The notes: a model not told the origin generated them from the sequence alone. Counted from the stretch's first letter, positions 1 to 9,523 are shown. The stretch is DNA of 37,915 bases from Candidatus Saelkia tenebricola (GCA_030765145.1 JAVCDA010000084.1:1-37915), one strand, 5' to 3'. Numbers and translations are program-made.

Positions 1-152
1 GAACTTTCAGCAATTTGCTCATCTTCGATTGCCTGCGCTAAAACCTCTTGTTCTTCAGCCAGTCCTTCTTCTAGTTCCTCATCAACACCTTCAAGTGAAC
101 TTTCAGCAATTTGCTCATCTTCGATTGTCTGCGCTAAAACCTCTTGTTCTTC
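1..152. repeat. Coding tandem repeat, period 96 bp (32 aa)
   Basis: Bases 1-56 and 97-152 are identical except for one base (C/T at the position after GATTG). The 96-bp period keeps the reading frame, so the protein carries EEQEVLAQ-(A/T)-IEDEQIAESS twice, separated by a Glu-rich linker. The left copy is cut by the window edge, so there may be more copies. Near identity at DNA level suggests recent duplication. Confidence 0.85.
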
Positions 153-2120
153 TATCGACTCATCTACAAATTCATCTCTCTCACCAATGATTTCTTCTTC
201 AGGCAACTCCTCTTTAAGAATCTCATCTTGAATAATTTCCCCTTCCTCAATAGCCATCTCATCTTTAACCTCTTTTTTAGAGATAACATCTTCTTCAAAA
301 AACTCTTTCCCAAAAGCCATTTCTTCCTGAGTAGTCTTTTCAGAATTTAGTTCCTTTCGAAAAAAATATTCTTCAGGAAGAAGCTCATTTTCAGGAACAC
401 CTTCTTCTATGACCTCTTCTCCTTTGCCACTCCCCTCATCCTCTGCTTCTTGAGATTTTCCCGGCAATTCTTCTGCCGTAGATTGCTCGATAGAAGCCCC
501 CTCATCAGGCTTAAGAACCATTACCTTGGGAATATCCGCCCACTGCTTCTGATAAACATCCCCAGGTCCAGGTGCCACATCACAAGGCAACCAACCTATA
601 TTAGGGAAAAAAACTTCTATCCAAGCATGTGCATTTTTGGCATAAACCAAGCTTGTTCTTTTCTGAGCATCAAACTCTCCTCCAGAAAATCCTATTACAA
701 ACCTGGTAGGGATATTTCTAATCCTCAACATTAACGCTAAAGCAGTTGCAAAATACTCACAATCGCCCTCCTTCTTCCCAAACAGAAACTCTGATAAATC
801 TGGCCTATTAGACCTGTTTATTAAACCGTATTGACAGTTTTTCTTCAAATATTCTCTTAATATCACAAGTTCATCATAAATATTCTGCGGAGCATTTTTT
901 AAAACCTTTTTTGTCAAATCTAAAATTCTTTTATCTAAATCAACCGGCAATTTCAAATAAAGATTAATTATTTCCTCGGGATACATACGGGACAATGACC
1001 TTAAATAATCAGAAGAATATCTTTTGTCAATAGATATCACTTCGTATTCATTTCCAAATCTAATTTTATTTTCTAAATAAATATTTTCAAAATGGTCAAT
1101 ACTGATATTAGAACCTGATATATTCTCAATCTCTATCAGCGGATATGAGCTGATTAGTAAATTTTGGGCATAATTTTTTATATAAAATTTTTGATGGTGA
1201 AACTGCCCCGGATTCATTTGAACAAACAATGCGTCTTTAAAATAAAGCGGCCTAAGATGGACTTGTTTATCCTTTATATCTATTCTAACTGGCTTACTTC
1301 CAACTAAGGACCATTCTCCATCTTCATAATTATTAAACGCTTTAACTCTCCAAAGAAAAGGCTTTGTTGTTTCTACAACCATAATAAGAACATCGTCATT
1401 CTTGATGTCTGAAAAATTACCTAAAATTGGTTTCTCCGGAAATTTCATTTCAAAATTTTCCTTCACCATCTTTTCTGCCAACATATCCCCTTCTTTTAAT
1501 TTGTCAACAAGATGCATCTGTTTTTTTAGCTCAAACAATGGGCTCTTAGTCCTGGGTAGAACAAAAAACATTGCAATTGTAATGAAAAAAACATGGGCTG
1601 TTGTGATGGCTCCCCATTTCATAAGAGCAATTTTTGACTTTAGAAATTCCAGAGGTTTTTCTTTTATTTCAGTCTTTAAAAGCAATAAAATAAAATTAAA
1701 TACTGTTAAAACAAGACAAAATGGAAACAGAATTAAAAAGAATCCTCTCTCTGTAAATACACCTGCTATTGCAATCTGAGATAAACTTATTAAATATGAA
1801 AAAATCCAGCCTCTTTTATCTTTTACTCTAAAAATACTTGTTATCTGTATTGAAAGCATAACATGCCATGAGAACCAAATTATTTCCCATTCCCCTAATT
1901 TACCGATAATTAATAAAGCAATAGAACCTAAAGCAACCGCAATAATTAAAAGAACAGCACATGCTCCTTTAGAAAGACGGGATTTATTGTATGCTTGCGT
2001 ATATATGTATCCAAAAGTGAAAAGCAAAAAAGACAAAGAAGATACCGAATCTATCCCCTCTACCAAAGGTAGGCAGAGAATCCCTAAAAGTATTAACAAA
2101 TACGATGTTATGTGAAACAT
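1..2120 (-). CDS. Membrane protein with transglutaminase-like domain and acidic repeat tail (3' end beyond window)
   Basis: I translated this frame from the ATG at 2118-2120; it stays open to base 1, about 706 residues, so the C-terminus is missing. The N-terminal third has several hydrophobic segments (about residues 1-190). A transglutaminase/protease fold follows with the expected triad: Cys in GDCEYFATAL (about residue 453), His in NAHAWIEVF (about 497) and Asp in LPCDVAPG (about 512). After it comes a long Glu/Asp-rich tail with a 32-residue repeat. It starts 5 bases after the DUF58 stop, so it is co-transcribed with DUF58 and moxR. This architecture (membrane helices, external transglutaminase core) is common beside MoxR/DUF58 genes; the substrate is unknown, and the fold could act as a peptidase or crosslinker. 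The family call is firm, the function is not. Confidence 0.88.
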   Translation of the reverse strand, partial: MFHITSYLLILLGILCLPLVEGIDSVSSLSFLLFTFGYIYTQAYNKSRLSKGACAVLLIIAVALGSIALLIIGKLGEWEIIWFSWHVMLSIQITSIFRVKDKRGWIFSYLISLSQIAIAGVFTERGFFLILFPFCLVLTVFNFILLLLKTEIKEKPLEFLKSKIALMKWGAITTAHVFFITIAMFFVLPRTKSPLFELKKQMHLVDKLKEGDMLAEKMVKENFEMKFPEKPILGNFSDIKNDDVLIMVVETTKPFLWRVKAFNNYEDGEWSLVGSKPVRIDIKDKQVHLRPLYFKDALFVQMNPGQFHHQKFYIKNYAQNLLISSYPLIEIENISGSNISIDHFENIYLENKIRFGNEYEVISIDKRYSSDYLRSLSRMYPEEIINLYLKLPVDLDKRILDLTKKVLKNAPQNIYDELVILREYLKKNCQYGLINRSNRPDLSEFLFGKKEGDCEYFATALALMLRIRNIPTRFVIGFSGGEFDAQKRTSLVYAKNAHAWIEVFFPNIGWLPCDVAPGPGDVYQKQWADIPKVMVLKPDEGASIEQSTAEELPGKSQEAEDEGSGKGEEVIEEGVPENELLPEEYFFRKELNSEKTTQEEMAFGKEFFEEDVISKKEVKDEMAIEEGEIIQDEILKEELPEEEIIGERDEFVDESIEEQEVLAQTIEDEQIAESSLEGVDEELEEGLAEEQEVLAQAIEDEQIAES

Positions 2121-2125
2121 AATAA

Positions 2126-3415
2126 TCACGCAGTAACAAACATTCTAGGCCTGCTTAAAGCATCAGAAATATAATCACCTTGCCTAACGACATAAACCCT
2201 GACACCTTCACCGGCAAGGTAAAATATTTCTCCGCTCATTAGTTTTGAAAATACACTGTAAAAATCTCCTATTTTTTGATCTACCACCTCAGCAAAAGAT
2301 TTTGGATCAAATACCACCAGAACAGATTCAATCCCCTGCTCAGCTAAACGCATAATTATTCTGGTCACATCTGATGTTAAAGACAGTAATACAAATACTG
2401 CAACACTTTCCCTCTCAATTTCCGGAATAGATGCTTCAACTAAATCTTTGACTTTAATCTTGTCTGTAATATCTATCATAGAAAGATGGTTTAAAATTGG
2501 AGTCATTCTGCCATATGCTTTGACAAACTTTATTTTGCTTTTTATTTGATCATAATAAATAAATTTTACATGATATCTTGTACTTAATGCCTTATTTGCA
2601 ATCGTTGCTGCGGCTCTAATAGCGTATTCAAAGTTTGATTCTTCACCCAATCCTAAAATTAGATTTGATGAGCTATCTAAAACAATAGACAAATTTGAAA
2701 GCGTAAACTTCTCCAGCTCTCTAACCATAAGCTTACCAGTCCTGGCAGTTGCACGCCAATGAATGTTCTTAAGGCTATCTCCAGTCTGGAATTCTCTGAT
2801 TTGCAAAAAATTCCCGCCTGTTCCAGGCCTGTTGGAAGCCGTATTAGCAAATTCTGCTCTCATTCCGCGAAAAGATACTGCAAATTGCGGAATTTCGTAA
2901 AACTCAGGATAAACCGTGAGTTTGGATTTAGAAGGATAATTTTTCTGAATTTTCCATAACCCAAGAGGAAAACTACTTTCAATTACTACATAATTAAGAT
3001 AATATTCCCCTCTTGCTTTTACCTGTTTTATATAACTTAAAACAACTGATTCTCCTTTCTTAAGTTCGGCAATTGCAGGGAATTTTACTCCAGGAATATT
3101 TTCGGTAAAGCTGCAATCGCTTATCTTTAATAGAAATTTTGTGAAAAGTGTATTTTCTATTTTTAATTTAATTTTAAACTCTTCGTCTCTTAAAGCATGT
3201 GTGGGACAAAACCTGGATATTTTTACTCCTTTTAAAGAGAAAAAAGACAAAATTAAATCAGTTATAAGAAGCGCTATAAGACCTGAAGCAACTAAATAAA
3301 CCAGATTGGATTGAATAATAAAACCAACTACTGTTAATATTAGAACCAAACCCAAGGTATAAACCCCAGATTCTGTAATCCTTATTTTATTATTGGATAG
3401 GAACTGATACTTCAT
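2126..3415 (-). CDS. DUF58 domain protein
   Basis: A 429-residue protein with two N-terminal hydrophobic segments (about residues 19-60) and a soluble region. The DUF58 signature sits at about residues 207-224: REFQTGDSLKNIHWRATA, followed by a vWA-like beginning, IVLDSSSNLILG. DUF58 proteins are almost always encoded next to MoxR AAA+ ATPases and are thought to be partners or targets in assembly of surface or periplasmic complexes. Here the ATG lies inside the end of moxR (26-base overlap, different frame), which indicates translational coupling. The transglutaminase gene follows 5 bases later. Length is normal for the family. Confidence 0.92.
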   Translation of the reverse strand: MKYQFLSNNKIRITESGVYTLGLVLILTVVGFIIQSNLVYLVASGLIALLITDLILSFFSLKGVKISRFCPTHALRDEEFKIKLKIENTLFTKFLLKISDCSFTENIPGVKFPAIAELKKGESVVLSYIKQVKARGEYYLNYVVIESSFPLGLWKIQKNYPSKSKLTVYPEFYEIPQFAVSFRGMRAEFANTASNRPGTGGNFLQIREFQTGDSLKNIHWRATARTGKLMVRELEKFTLSNLSIVLDSSSNLILGLGEESNFEYAIRAAATIANKALSTRYHVKFIYYDQIKSKIKFVKAYGRMTPILNHLSMIDITDKIKVKDLVEASIPEIERESVAVFVLLSLTSDVTRIIMRLAEQGIESVLVVFDPKSFAEVVDQKIGDFYSVFSKLMSGEIFYLAGEGVRVYVVRQGDYISDALSRPRMFVTA

Positions 3416-4334
3416 CTACCAGTTTTTTAATTATTTCCTGAGGGTTACCCAATTCTGTTTTTGCAGGAGATGCAGGTATAACTCTATGGGCAAGAACCAA
3501 AGGAGCAGCTGTTTTTATATCATCAGGGATACAATAATTTCTCTCCTCAAGCATCGCTAAAGCCTGAGAGAAACGAAATAAATCAAGAGAAGCCCTCGGA
3601 CTCACACCAATAATCAACTTATCACTAATCCGAGTTAACTGGGTTATTTCTATAATATACTCATAAAGGCGCGTATCTACTTTTATTGTCTGCACAAATT
3701 TTTGAATTTCTACTATCTCATCAGCAGCAACTACAGGCTCTATCTCATCCAAAGGATTTTTCCCCTTACGGTCCCTAAGGATTTGTATTTCCTGACTTTT
3801 TTCGGGATACCCTATCTTCATTTTTGTCAAAAATCTATCTAACTGAGAAACTGGTAAAAAATATGTCCCTTCTCTTTCTACTGGATTTTGTGTAGCTATT
3901 AAGAAAAATGGCTTCTCCAATTGAAATGTATTACCATCAGCCGTAACTTGAAACTCTTCCATAGGCTCTAAGAGACTACTTTGTGTCCTAGGAGTACCGC
4001 GATTAATTTCATCCGCAATTACAATATTTGCAAAAATAGGTCCGGGGCGAAATTCAAATTCTGCATTTTTCTGATTGTAAATATAGCTACCTGAAACATC
4101 AGAAGGCAAAAGATCAGGTGTAAACTGTATTCGTCTAAATGATCCGGAAAAAGACTTGGATAATGTTTTGGCAAGCATTGTTTTACCCATTCCAGGAACA
4201 TCTTCCATTAGAAGATGGCCCTCTGATAAGAACACAGCAACCGCCAATTTTACAGCTTCGTGTTTACCTAAAATAACCTTTTCAATATTTTGGATAAGAC
4301 CGTTAACTTTTTCAAAAATCTGTTTTTCATCCAT
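3390..4334 (-). CDS. moxR: MoxR-family AAA+ ATPase
   Basis: A 314-residue AAA+ ATPase. Walker A is DVPGMGKT (residues 45-52) and Walker B is IVIADEINR (D108, E109), followed by the MoxR-typical run GTPRTQSSLLEPMEE; sensor-type IATQNP and ISPRA-like GVSPRASLDL motifs are also present. MoxR proteins act as chaperone-like ATPases for maturation of von Willebrand or metal-containing partner proteins. A strong ribosome site, AAAGGAGG, lies 6 bases before the ATG. The 100 bases upstream (4335-4434) hold no gene, so a new transcription unit may start here, although I could not settle on a promoter. Confidence 0.94.
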   Translation of the reverse strand: MDEKQIFEKVNGLIQNIEKVILGKHEAVKLAVAVFLSEGHLLMEDVPGMGKTMLAKTLSKSFSGSFRRIQFTPDLLPSDVSGSYIYNQKNAEFEFRPGPIFANIVIADEINRGTPRTQSSLLEPMEEFQVTADGNTFQLEKPFFLIATQNPVEREGTYFLPVSQLDRFLTKMKIGYPEKSQEIQILRDRKGKNPLDEIEPVVAADEIVEIQKFVQTIKVDTRLYEYIIEITQLTRISDKLIIGVSPRASLDLFRFSQALAMLEERNYCIPDDIKTAAPLVLAHRVIPASPAKTELGNPQEIIKKLVDEVSVPIQ

Positions 4335-4434
4335 TTCTACCTCCTTTATTTGTATTAATTCTCTCCTATTTCTGCTTGTTTGAAAAGAATAATATTAAAA
4401 AACATTCTAAAATAATTTGAAATACAAAGAATTT

Positions 4435-4971
4435 CTAATCTTTCTTGTATCTATTCTTAAGATTTTCCAAAAAACTTTTAATATCATTGGAAACAGATTT
4501 TTCTGTTAAAGCCGCTACATAGATAAGAAGCGAAAGATGCCAGCAATCATCAGCCCCGACTATAAGTGCTGTTTTCAAATCCTCGAGCCTTTCTAATTCC
4601 TGTTTATATTTTTTTATTGTATCGCTTAAACTCCCTCGTTCCATATCAAGTGAATAAACAGTATTAGAATATTTAAGCGACGGCAAATTAATACCTCTTA
4701 AGAGAAAAAACGTCAAAACAGAATTTTCTGAAATATTATCTTTTGAAAATTCAAAACCTTCAAAAACCGGATTATGCTCAGGCAAATAAATTATCGGTTT
4801 AGTTACCTCTATTTTACCTTTCCTTATCACAGTATCGGAATTATCCAAGAGAGATTCACAAAGCATAAGATACGGTAACATAGTAGTAGAAGTGTTTTTT
4901 AGATACCCTATCCAGCTTCTTTCAATCTCTGTTATTCCTATTGCTCGTTCCCAGTTTTTTTCAAAATCCAT
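4435..4971 (-). CDS. Conserved-looking protein of unknown function, 178 aa
   Basis: I do not recognise this family. The protein is soluble: no signal peptide and no convincing membrane segment. Several features stand out: an N-terminal ERAIGITEIERSWIGYL region, a central stretch rich in beta-forming residues, a short coiled-coil-like segment (DTIKKYKQELERLEDLKTA, about residues 117-135) and a small hydrophobic C-terminal helix. It starts 19 bases after the radical SAM stop, with an AGGAAA ribosome site, so it belongs to the same transcript as the glycan/radical SAM genes. It ends with TAG, and reading on past this TAG gives nothing protein-like. It could be an accessory factor or substrate-handling partner of the radical SAM enzyme; that is guesswork from position only. 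Confidence 0.75.
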   Translation of the reverse strand: MDFEKNWERAIGITEIERSWIGYLKNTSTTMLPYLMLCESLLDNSDTVIRKGKIEVTKPIIYLPEHNPVFEGFEFSKDNISENSVLTFFLLRGINLPSLKYSNTVYSLDMERGSLSDTIKKYKQELERLEDLKTALIVGADDCWHLSLLIYVAALTEKSVSNDIKSFLENLKNRYKKD

Positions 4972-4990
4972 AATTTCCTGCCTTAAACCT

Positions 4991-6043
4991 TTATTTACAA
5001 CAACGTTTACAAATACTTAAATCTGCTCTGCGAATAATTTGCCTTAAGTCGCTATAGCGATTCGAATGCCAGAGGTATTTTACATCATCTTGGTTAATTT
5101 TGCCAAGCTTAGAGTTTTTTAAGAATTGGCAAGGTAAAATGTCTCCAGACGAAGACACGAATATGGAATGTTTTATAAAATGGCATTCCCTTTTAGTATT
5201 TCCACCCGAATACCAATTGAAAAACTCTTCCTTTCTAAGATTGGGTTTTAAAAATAATTTTCCTTTATATTTCTTAAGCAATTTAGAGATAGTTGCCCAA
5301 AAAAGCTCTATATCACTGGATGTAAAATCATTCTTCCTGATTAATGTGCATGGCGTAAAGGCAGATTCTCCTCTCAAATGAGATGATTTCTTATATTCCT
5401 CAAAAGTAATATAATTAAGATTCTCAATCTTAATGGTATTTATTCCTATTGAGATAACTTCCTTTATTAAATAATCTAAATACAGAATATTTTCAGGCAT
5501 CAAAACAACCGAAACTATAATTCTGTTTGGGGAAGTTTTCTTTAACAATTGCTTAATCTTATTTATCACTGTCTGATAAGCATCCGGAATTTGAACAATT
5601 TTATTATGAACTTCAGGAGGACCATAAAGAGATACGATTAAACAATCTAAATTCAGCCTGCTAAGCTTATCAACATCTAACAAATAGCCATTAGTTGAAA
5701 TAATACATTTAAGGTAATTTTTATTGATTTCTCCAATTATTTTGTATATATCTTTTCTTACAAAAGGCTCCCCACCTCCTAAAAATATTATAGGTTTATA
5801 TCTAGAGATTTTCTCAATAATTTTTTTAATTTCCTTAAATTCTAATTCTTCTTCATCCACCTGCTCAGAAGCGTAAAAACTACACATATTGCATTTAAAA
5901 TTACACCGGGATGTAATAAAAAAATTAACTGAAACAGGATAACTACTAATTTTATTTATAGGATAAGAGATGAATTTTATAATAGTATTATAATCTAAAA
6001 ATTCAGAGTATAACTTAGAATAAGAAAAAAAACTTTTTATCAT
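4991..6043 (-). CDS. Radical SAM protein with SPASM-like C-terminus
   Basis: A 350-residue protein. The [4Fe-4S]-SAM motif is C47-x3-C51-x2-C54 in SRCNFKCNMCSF, followed by the glycine-rich SAM-binding motif FLGGGEPFVRKD. The C-terminal third has further cysteines: one near FSSSGDILPCQF-like sequence and ICKRCCK at the very end (C345, C348, C349), which fits an auxiliary cluster of the SPASM/twitch type. These enzymes modify peptides, sugars or other small substrates; the actual substrate cannot be read from the sequence. It follows the FAD-dependent protein by 58 bases and precedes the unrecognised 178-aa gene. The ribosome site is weak (AAGG). Confidence 0.88.
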   Translation of the reverse strand: MIKSFFSYSKLYSEFLDYNTIIKFISYPINKISSYPVSVNFFITSRCNFKCNMCSFYASEQVDEEELEFKEIKKIIEKISRYKPIIFLGGGEPFVRKDIYKIIGEINKNYLKCIISTNGYLLDVDKLSRLNLDCLIVSLYGPPEVHNKIVQIPDAYQTVINKIKQLLKKTSPNRIIVSVVLMPENILYLDYLIKEVISIGINTIKIENLNYITFEEYKKSSHLRGESAFTPCTLIRKNDFTSSDIELFWATISKLLKKYKGKLFLKPNLRKEEFFNWYSGGNTKRECHFIKHSIFVSSSGDILPCQFLKNSKLGKINQDDVKYLWHSNRYSDLRQIIRRADLSICKRCCK

Positions 6044-6101
6044 CTATAGCCTTATAAAATATATTCTTTACAAAATTCAGAGATATTAACTTCTAATTAT
6101 T

Positions 6102-7439
6102 TTATCCTGAAATCAAATGCTCCGCCACTCGCTTCCCTTCTAAGAAACATCCTTCCATGGAAAGATATTTCCAAGCTCCGAATCGACCTGCTGGATAAAT
6201 AGATTTCTTGTTTAAATAACCTACGATATCACCTCGGGATTGAGCCCATTTTTTATCATATACAATATAAGCATATTTGATATCATTTATATCTACAATC
6301 GGAATTTCATCTACATCGTCTATTATGCCTATTTTAATCAAATCTGCCCTTACTATTTCTATTAAATCCTCTTTATTATATTCCAAAAATTTCCAATCTG
6401 AGTATGAGATATCAATGTAAATAGAACTGAATTCCCGAGGAGTTGAAGTAGGAGCAAAGTTCATGGGAAAACCAATACGATAAAAAATGTAATTATCTTC
6501 GGGGAAATAAATCCAATCTTTATTCGAGATTGATTTTCTCTTAACACCTAAATTAACATTAATAACTGAAATATGACGTAATTTAAGAAACTCTCCTTTA
6601 ATCTGGCGACTCATATCAACAATCAGATCCTTTAATTGAACAAGAGGAACTGTAGAAATAAGATTTTTGTAATAAAATTTTTTACCTTTTTTAGTTTCAG
6701 CCCATTTCTCCTCGATATTTATGGCTACAACATCCTCATCCAGCATTATATTACGACAGAAACTTGCTAATTTCTTAACAAAAACCTCAACCCCTCCTTT
6801 ACGAGGATAAAAAAACTTGCTATGATAACCAAATTCCTTATGTCCGTACTCGAAAGTACCATCTAAAACGTCTCGAATTGCTGGTTGTGGAATAAATTCG
6901 TCAATCCATTCATCACTCAACTTCTTTGTATCTAAAGTCCAGAATTTCCTATTGTAAGGCAACATAAAATGTTTTGAAATCCCGGAACCAAATTTTTCAT
7001 AACACCATCTTTCAAAACTGTTTTTTTCGTATTTTTTTAATCTATCTGGATTTAAAAGGCCTTCTAAACATTCTTTCACTACATTTTTAGGAAGACCATA
7101 GAGGTTTGCCTGAAACGGATATTTTGTAAAAACGCCGTGAGAATATATCCAAGCATTTCTTTTATGTAAAACAATTTCACTACCTAGATTCTCTTTTAAC
7201 CAATTATAAAAATAGCTACTTTTGCAGTGAAGGAGATGTGCACTATAATCAAAAATAAAACCACCAATTTCCTTAGACCGAGCTAACCCACCAATTTCTC
7301 TTCCATTATTAAGGATAAGATAATTGCATCTTGATGAATGTTTGTTTCTTTTCTCATATTTTTTTGAGAGTTTTTCTAAATGATACGCACAACTTAATCC
7401 GGTTATACCGGCACCAATAATTAAATTTTCAACTCTCAC
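6102..7439 (-). CDS. FAD-dependent amine oxidase / UDP-galactopyranose mutase-like protein
   Basis: A 445-residue flavoprotein. The FAD dinucleotide motif is GAGITG (residues 9-14), then GGLARSKEIGGF and FDYSAHLLH. The segment KYPFQANLYGLP resembles the sugar-nucleotide end of UDP-galactopyranose mutases. The C-terminal FAD motif is YPAGRFGAWKYLSMEG. Related proteins are annotated variously as protoporphyrinogen-oxidase-like, amine oxidase or UGM-like, and many sit in surface-polysaccharide loci, as here. It starts with GTG, whose last two bases overlap the TGA of the upstream phosphoglycosyl transferase. A sugar-modifying role is more likely than heme synthesis because of the neighbours. Confidence 0.87.
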   Translation of the reverse strand: MRVENLIIGAGITGLSCAYHLEKLSKKYEKRNKHSSRCNYLILNNGREIGGLARSKEIGGFIFDYSAHLLHCKSSYFYNWLKENLGSEIVLHKRNAWIYSHGVFTKYPFQANLYGLPKNVVKECLEGLLNPDRLKKYEKNSFERWCYEKFGSGISKHFMLPYNRKFWTLDTKKLSDEWIDEFIPQPAIRDVLDGTFEYGHKEFGYHSKFFYPRKGGVEVFVKKLASFCRNIMLDEDVVAINIEEKWAETKKGKKFYYKNLISTVPLVQLKDLIVDMSRQIKGEFLKLRHISVINVNLGVKRKSISNKDWIYFPEDNYIFYRIGFPMNFAPTSTPREFSSIYIDISYSDWKFLEYNKEDLIEIVRADLIKIGIIDDVDEIPIVDINDIKYAYIVYDKKWAQSRGDIVGYLNKKSIYPAGRFGAWKYLSMEGCFLEGKRVAEHLISG

Positions 7440-8392
7440 CTGTAATACTTAAGAACCATTGCAAAAAAAAGTGATATCACCAAGATGAGTGTAAAAATAC
7501 CGGATACACATGAACCAAATTGCAAAACTAAGGCTGCAGCAGCAAAACCGAAAGAAATAAAACAAAATTTATATGTAATTCTTGTCTGAGAAATCCCGTT
7601 TCTCTCCATTAAAATAGCCAGATGATCAGGGCTCTTTTGAAAAATTGATTTTCCCTGCAATAACCTTCTTATAGTTACATATGCAAAATCAAACATAGGC
7701 AATCCTAAAATAATAACAGGAGTAAGCAAAGCTATAGGATTAGTCTCCCTGGCATAACTAAAAGATATTGCAATAATACTAAGAAGAAATCCTAAAGAAA
7801 GGCTACCGCTATCTCCTAAATAAGCATGGGCTTTTTTATAATTAAATGGTAAAAACCCTAAACAAGAACTAAAAATCACTATTGAATAAAAAACATTGAA
7901 AGGATAAAATTTTATAAAACCAATAATAGAAAAAGTTAAAGATACAAAAAGAAGGTTACCTAAACAGAGTCCATCCATAATATCTAAAAAATTAAATGCA
8001 TTTATAATTACCAGCATCCAAATAGCTGTGATCAGGTAATTTAAATATACAGGAATATAAATAATCTCTGTTCTAAAACCAAAAAATAACGCTAAAATAA
8101 CTATAATAACTTGAAAAAATAGTTTTCTAAAAGGAGAAAGTTCCTTGTAATCATCCCATAAACCTAATAGAAACATAAAAGAAAAAAGAATAAATATTTT
8201 CCAAATGTAAACATCAAACCGATATACTGAAACTAAAATTCCTATTAGAACTGTTAAAAATATTACCAAACCTCCAAACGTAGATTCTTCTTTACTCCCA
8301 ATCTTAAGATTTTTTTTATAGAAATATTTAGAAAGAAAGAATGAGAAAACAAAACAAATTAAAGCAACCTTAATAATTTCTATCCGATTCAT
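7436..8392 (-). CDS. WecA/MraY-type polyprenyl-phosphate sugar-1-phosphate transferase
   Basis: A 318-residue polytopic membrane protein of glycosyltransferase family 4 in the old sense (PNPT superfamily). Diagnostic motifs are LLGLWDDYKE (D80, D81), NAFNFLDIMDGL (N131, D137, D140), AYLGDSGSLSLG (D194) and SPDHLAILMERNG. These place a sugar-1-phosphate from a UDP-sugar onto undecaprenyl phosphate, at the cytoplasmic face. The proper MraY is elsewhere (18001-19086) with its HHHF motif, so this one more likely starts a second glycan, as WecA/TagO do. It begins inside the end of the GT4 gene (23-base overlap). Confidence 0.92.
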   Translation of the reverse strand: MNRIEIIKVALICFVFSFFLSKYFYKKNLKIGSKEESTFGGLVIFLTVLIGILVSVYRFDVYIWKIFILFSFMFLLGLWDDYKELSPFRKLFFQVIIVILALFFGFRTEIIYIPVYLNYLITAIWMLVIINAFNFLDIMDGLCLGNLLFVSLTFSIIGFIKFYPFNVFYSIVIFSSCLGFLPFNYKKAHAYLGDSGSLSLGFLLSIIAISFSYARETNPIALLTPVIILGLPMFDFAYVTIRRLLQGKSIFQKSPDHLAILMERNGISQTRITYKFCFISFGFAAAALVLQFGSCVSGIFTLILVISLFFAMVLKYYR

Positions 8393-9518
8393 AAACTATC
8401 TCCTGATATATTTTCTCTATTTTACCCAAATTCAGAATATAATCCATCTTTTTTTCATTTTTAAAATAATTCCAGGCAGCCATAGAAATATTATTTCTTA
8501 CTTCAGTATTATCAAGAATATTCTCTACGCATCGAACAGCTGCATGCGGATTCCTAGGAGGAAAGAGAAAACCATTCTCACCATTCTTTATCAAATCTTT
8601 AACCCCATCAACTTCTGTTGCAACTATTGGAATACCCAAAGACATAGCCTCTATAATAACATGCGGCTGACCTTCGAAAAGACTGGTTAAAATTAAAACA
8701 TCAAAGCTTTCCATCAAAGCATAAGCATCCTCTCTCCAACCTAATATCTTAAAATTTTCTTCGATATTATACATCTTAATCATTTTATTTAGCTTGTTCC
8801 TTAATACACCATCTCCTATTAATAAAAATTCCAAATCCTTCCTCTTTTTTAACAAAATAGAAGCGATCTTAATAAAATCCCCGGGATTTTTTTGTTGTTT
8901 TAATGCTGCAATCATTCCTATTTTATACGATGCTCTTCGATTATGTTCTCTTGATTCCAATGTTAATCTATCATTATTGCTACCTGTATTTACTAATTCA
9001 TATACAACAGAATATTTTTTCTCGCTGCCAATTCCATATTTAAGTCCTTTATCTTTAACACTCTTTGATACTGCAATTATTTTATTTGTTATAATTGCGG
9101 TAATTTTTTCTACAATGATAAAGATATGTTTTAGTATCAAATTTTGAAAATCATGAAAAGCAAAACCATGTACTGTATGTACGCTTTTTGTTCTTAAGGT
9201 AAACAAAACCGCCCAACGACCTAAGATTCCGGCTTTTGAAGTATGCGTATGGACTACGTCGAACTTATTTTCAAGAATAAAAATAAGTAAAGAAAAAAAA
9301 CCTATCAAATCATACACAGGATTAATCTCACGTCTTAAAAACTTGCTTTCTTTAAATCTTTTTCCAAACTCCTTCTTCACGCTCTTATATAAAAACCCCC
9401 GGGAAGAAGAAATGATAACAACATCATATCCTTTACGTAATAACCATCGTGATAAATCAAGTGTAGCTTTTTGTGCTCCCCCGAGCTCCAAATGAGTAAT
9501 AACTTGAAGAACCTTCAT
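8370..9518 (-). CDS. GT4-family glycosyltransferase
   Basis: A 382-residue GT-B glycosyltransferase. The N-terminus, VITHLELGGAQKATLDL, is the usual acceptor-domain start. The C-terminal nucleotide-sugar site has GLLIGDG-like FLLIGDGVLR and the E-x7-E motif EGQPHVIIE (E282, E290), then GIPIVATEVDGVKDLI. No membrane segments, so it acts at the cytoplasmic face, probably on a polyprenyl-linked acceptor made by the next gene. It stands where ftsZ is usually found, only 5 bases after the ftsA stop, and its ATG would be coupled to ftsA translation. Confidence 0.92.
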   Translation of the reverse strand: MKVLQVITHLELGGAQKATLDLSRWLLRKGYDVVIISSSRGFLYKSVKKEFGKRFKESKFLRREINPVYDLIGFFSLLIFILENKFDVVHTHTSKAGILGRWAVLFTLRTKSVHTVHGFAFHDFQNLILKHIFIIVEKITAIITNKIIAVSKSVKDKGLKYGIGSEKKYSVVYELVNTGSNNDRLTLESREHNRRASYKIGMIAALKQQKNPGDFIKIASILLKKRKDLEFLLIGDGVLRNKLNKMIKMYNIEENFKILGWREDAYALMESFDVLILTSLFEGQPHVIIEAMSLGIPIVATEVDGVKDLIKNGENGFLFPPRNPHAAVRCVENILDNTEVRNNISMAAWNYFKNEKKMDYILNLGKIEKIYQEIVYESDRNY

Positions 9519-9523
9519 AAAAA

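Noticed and set aside
1402-1779. 125-residue plus-strand frame
   Set aside because: Antisense of the membrane part of the transglutaminase gene, which has clear conserved features on the other strand.
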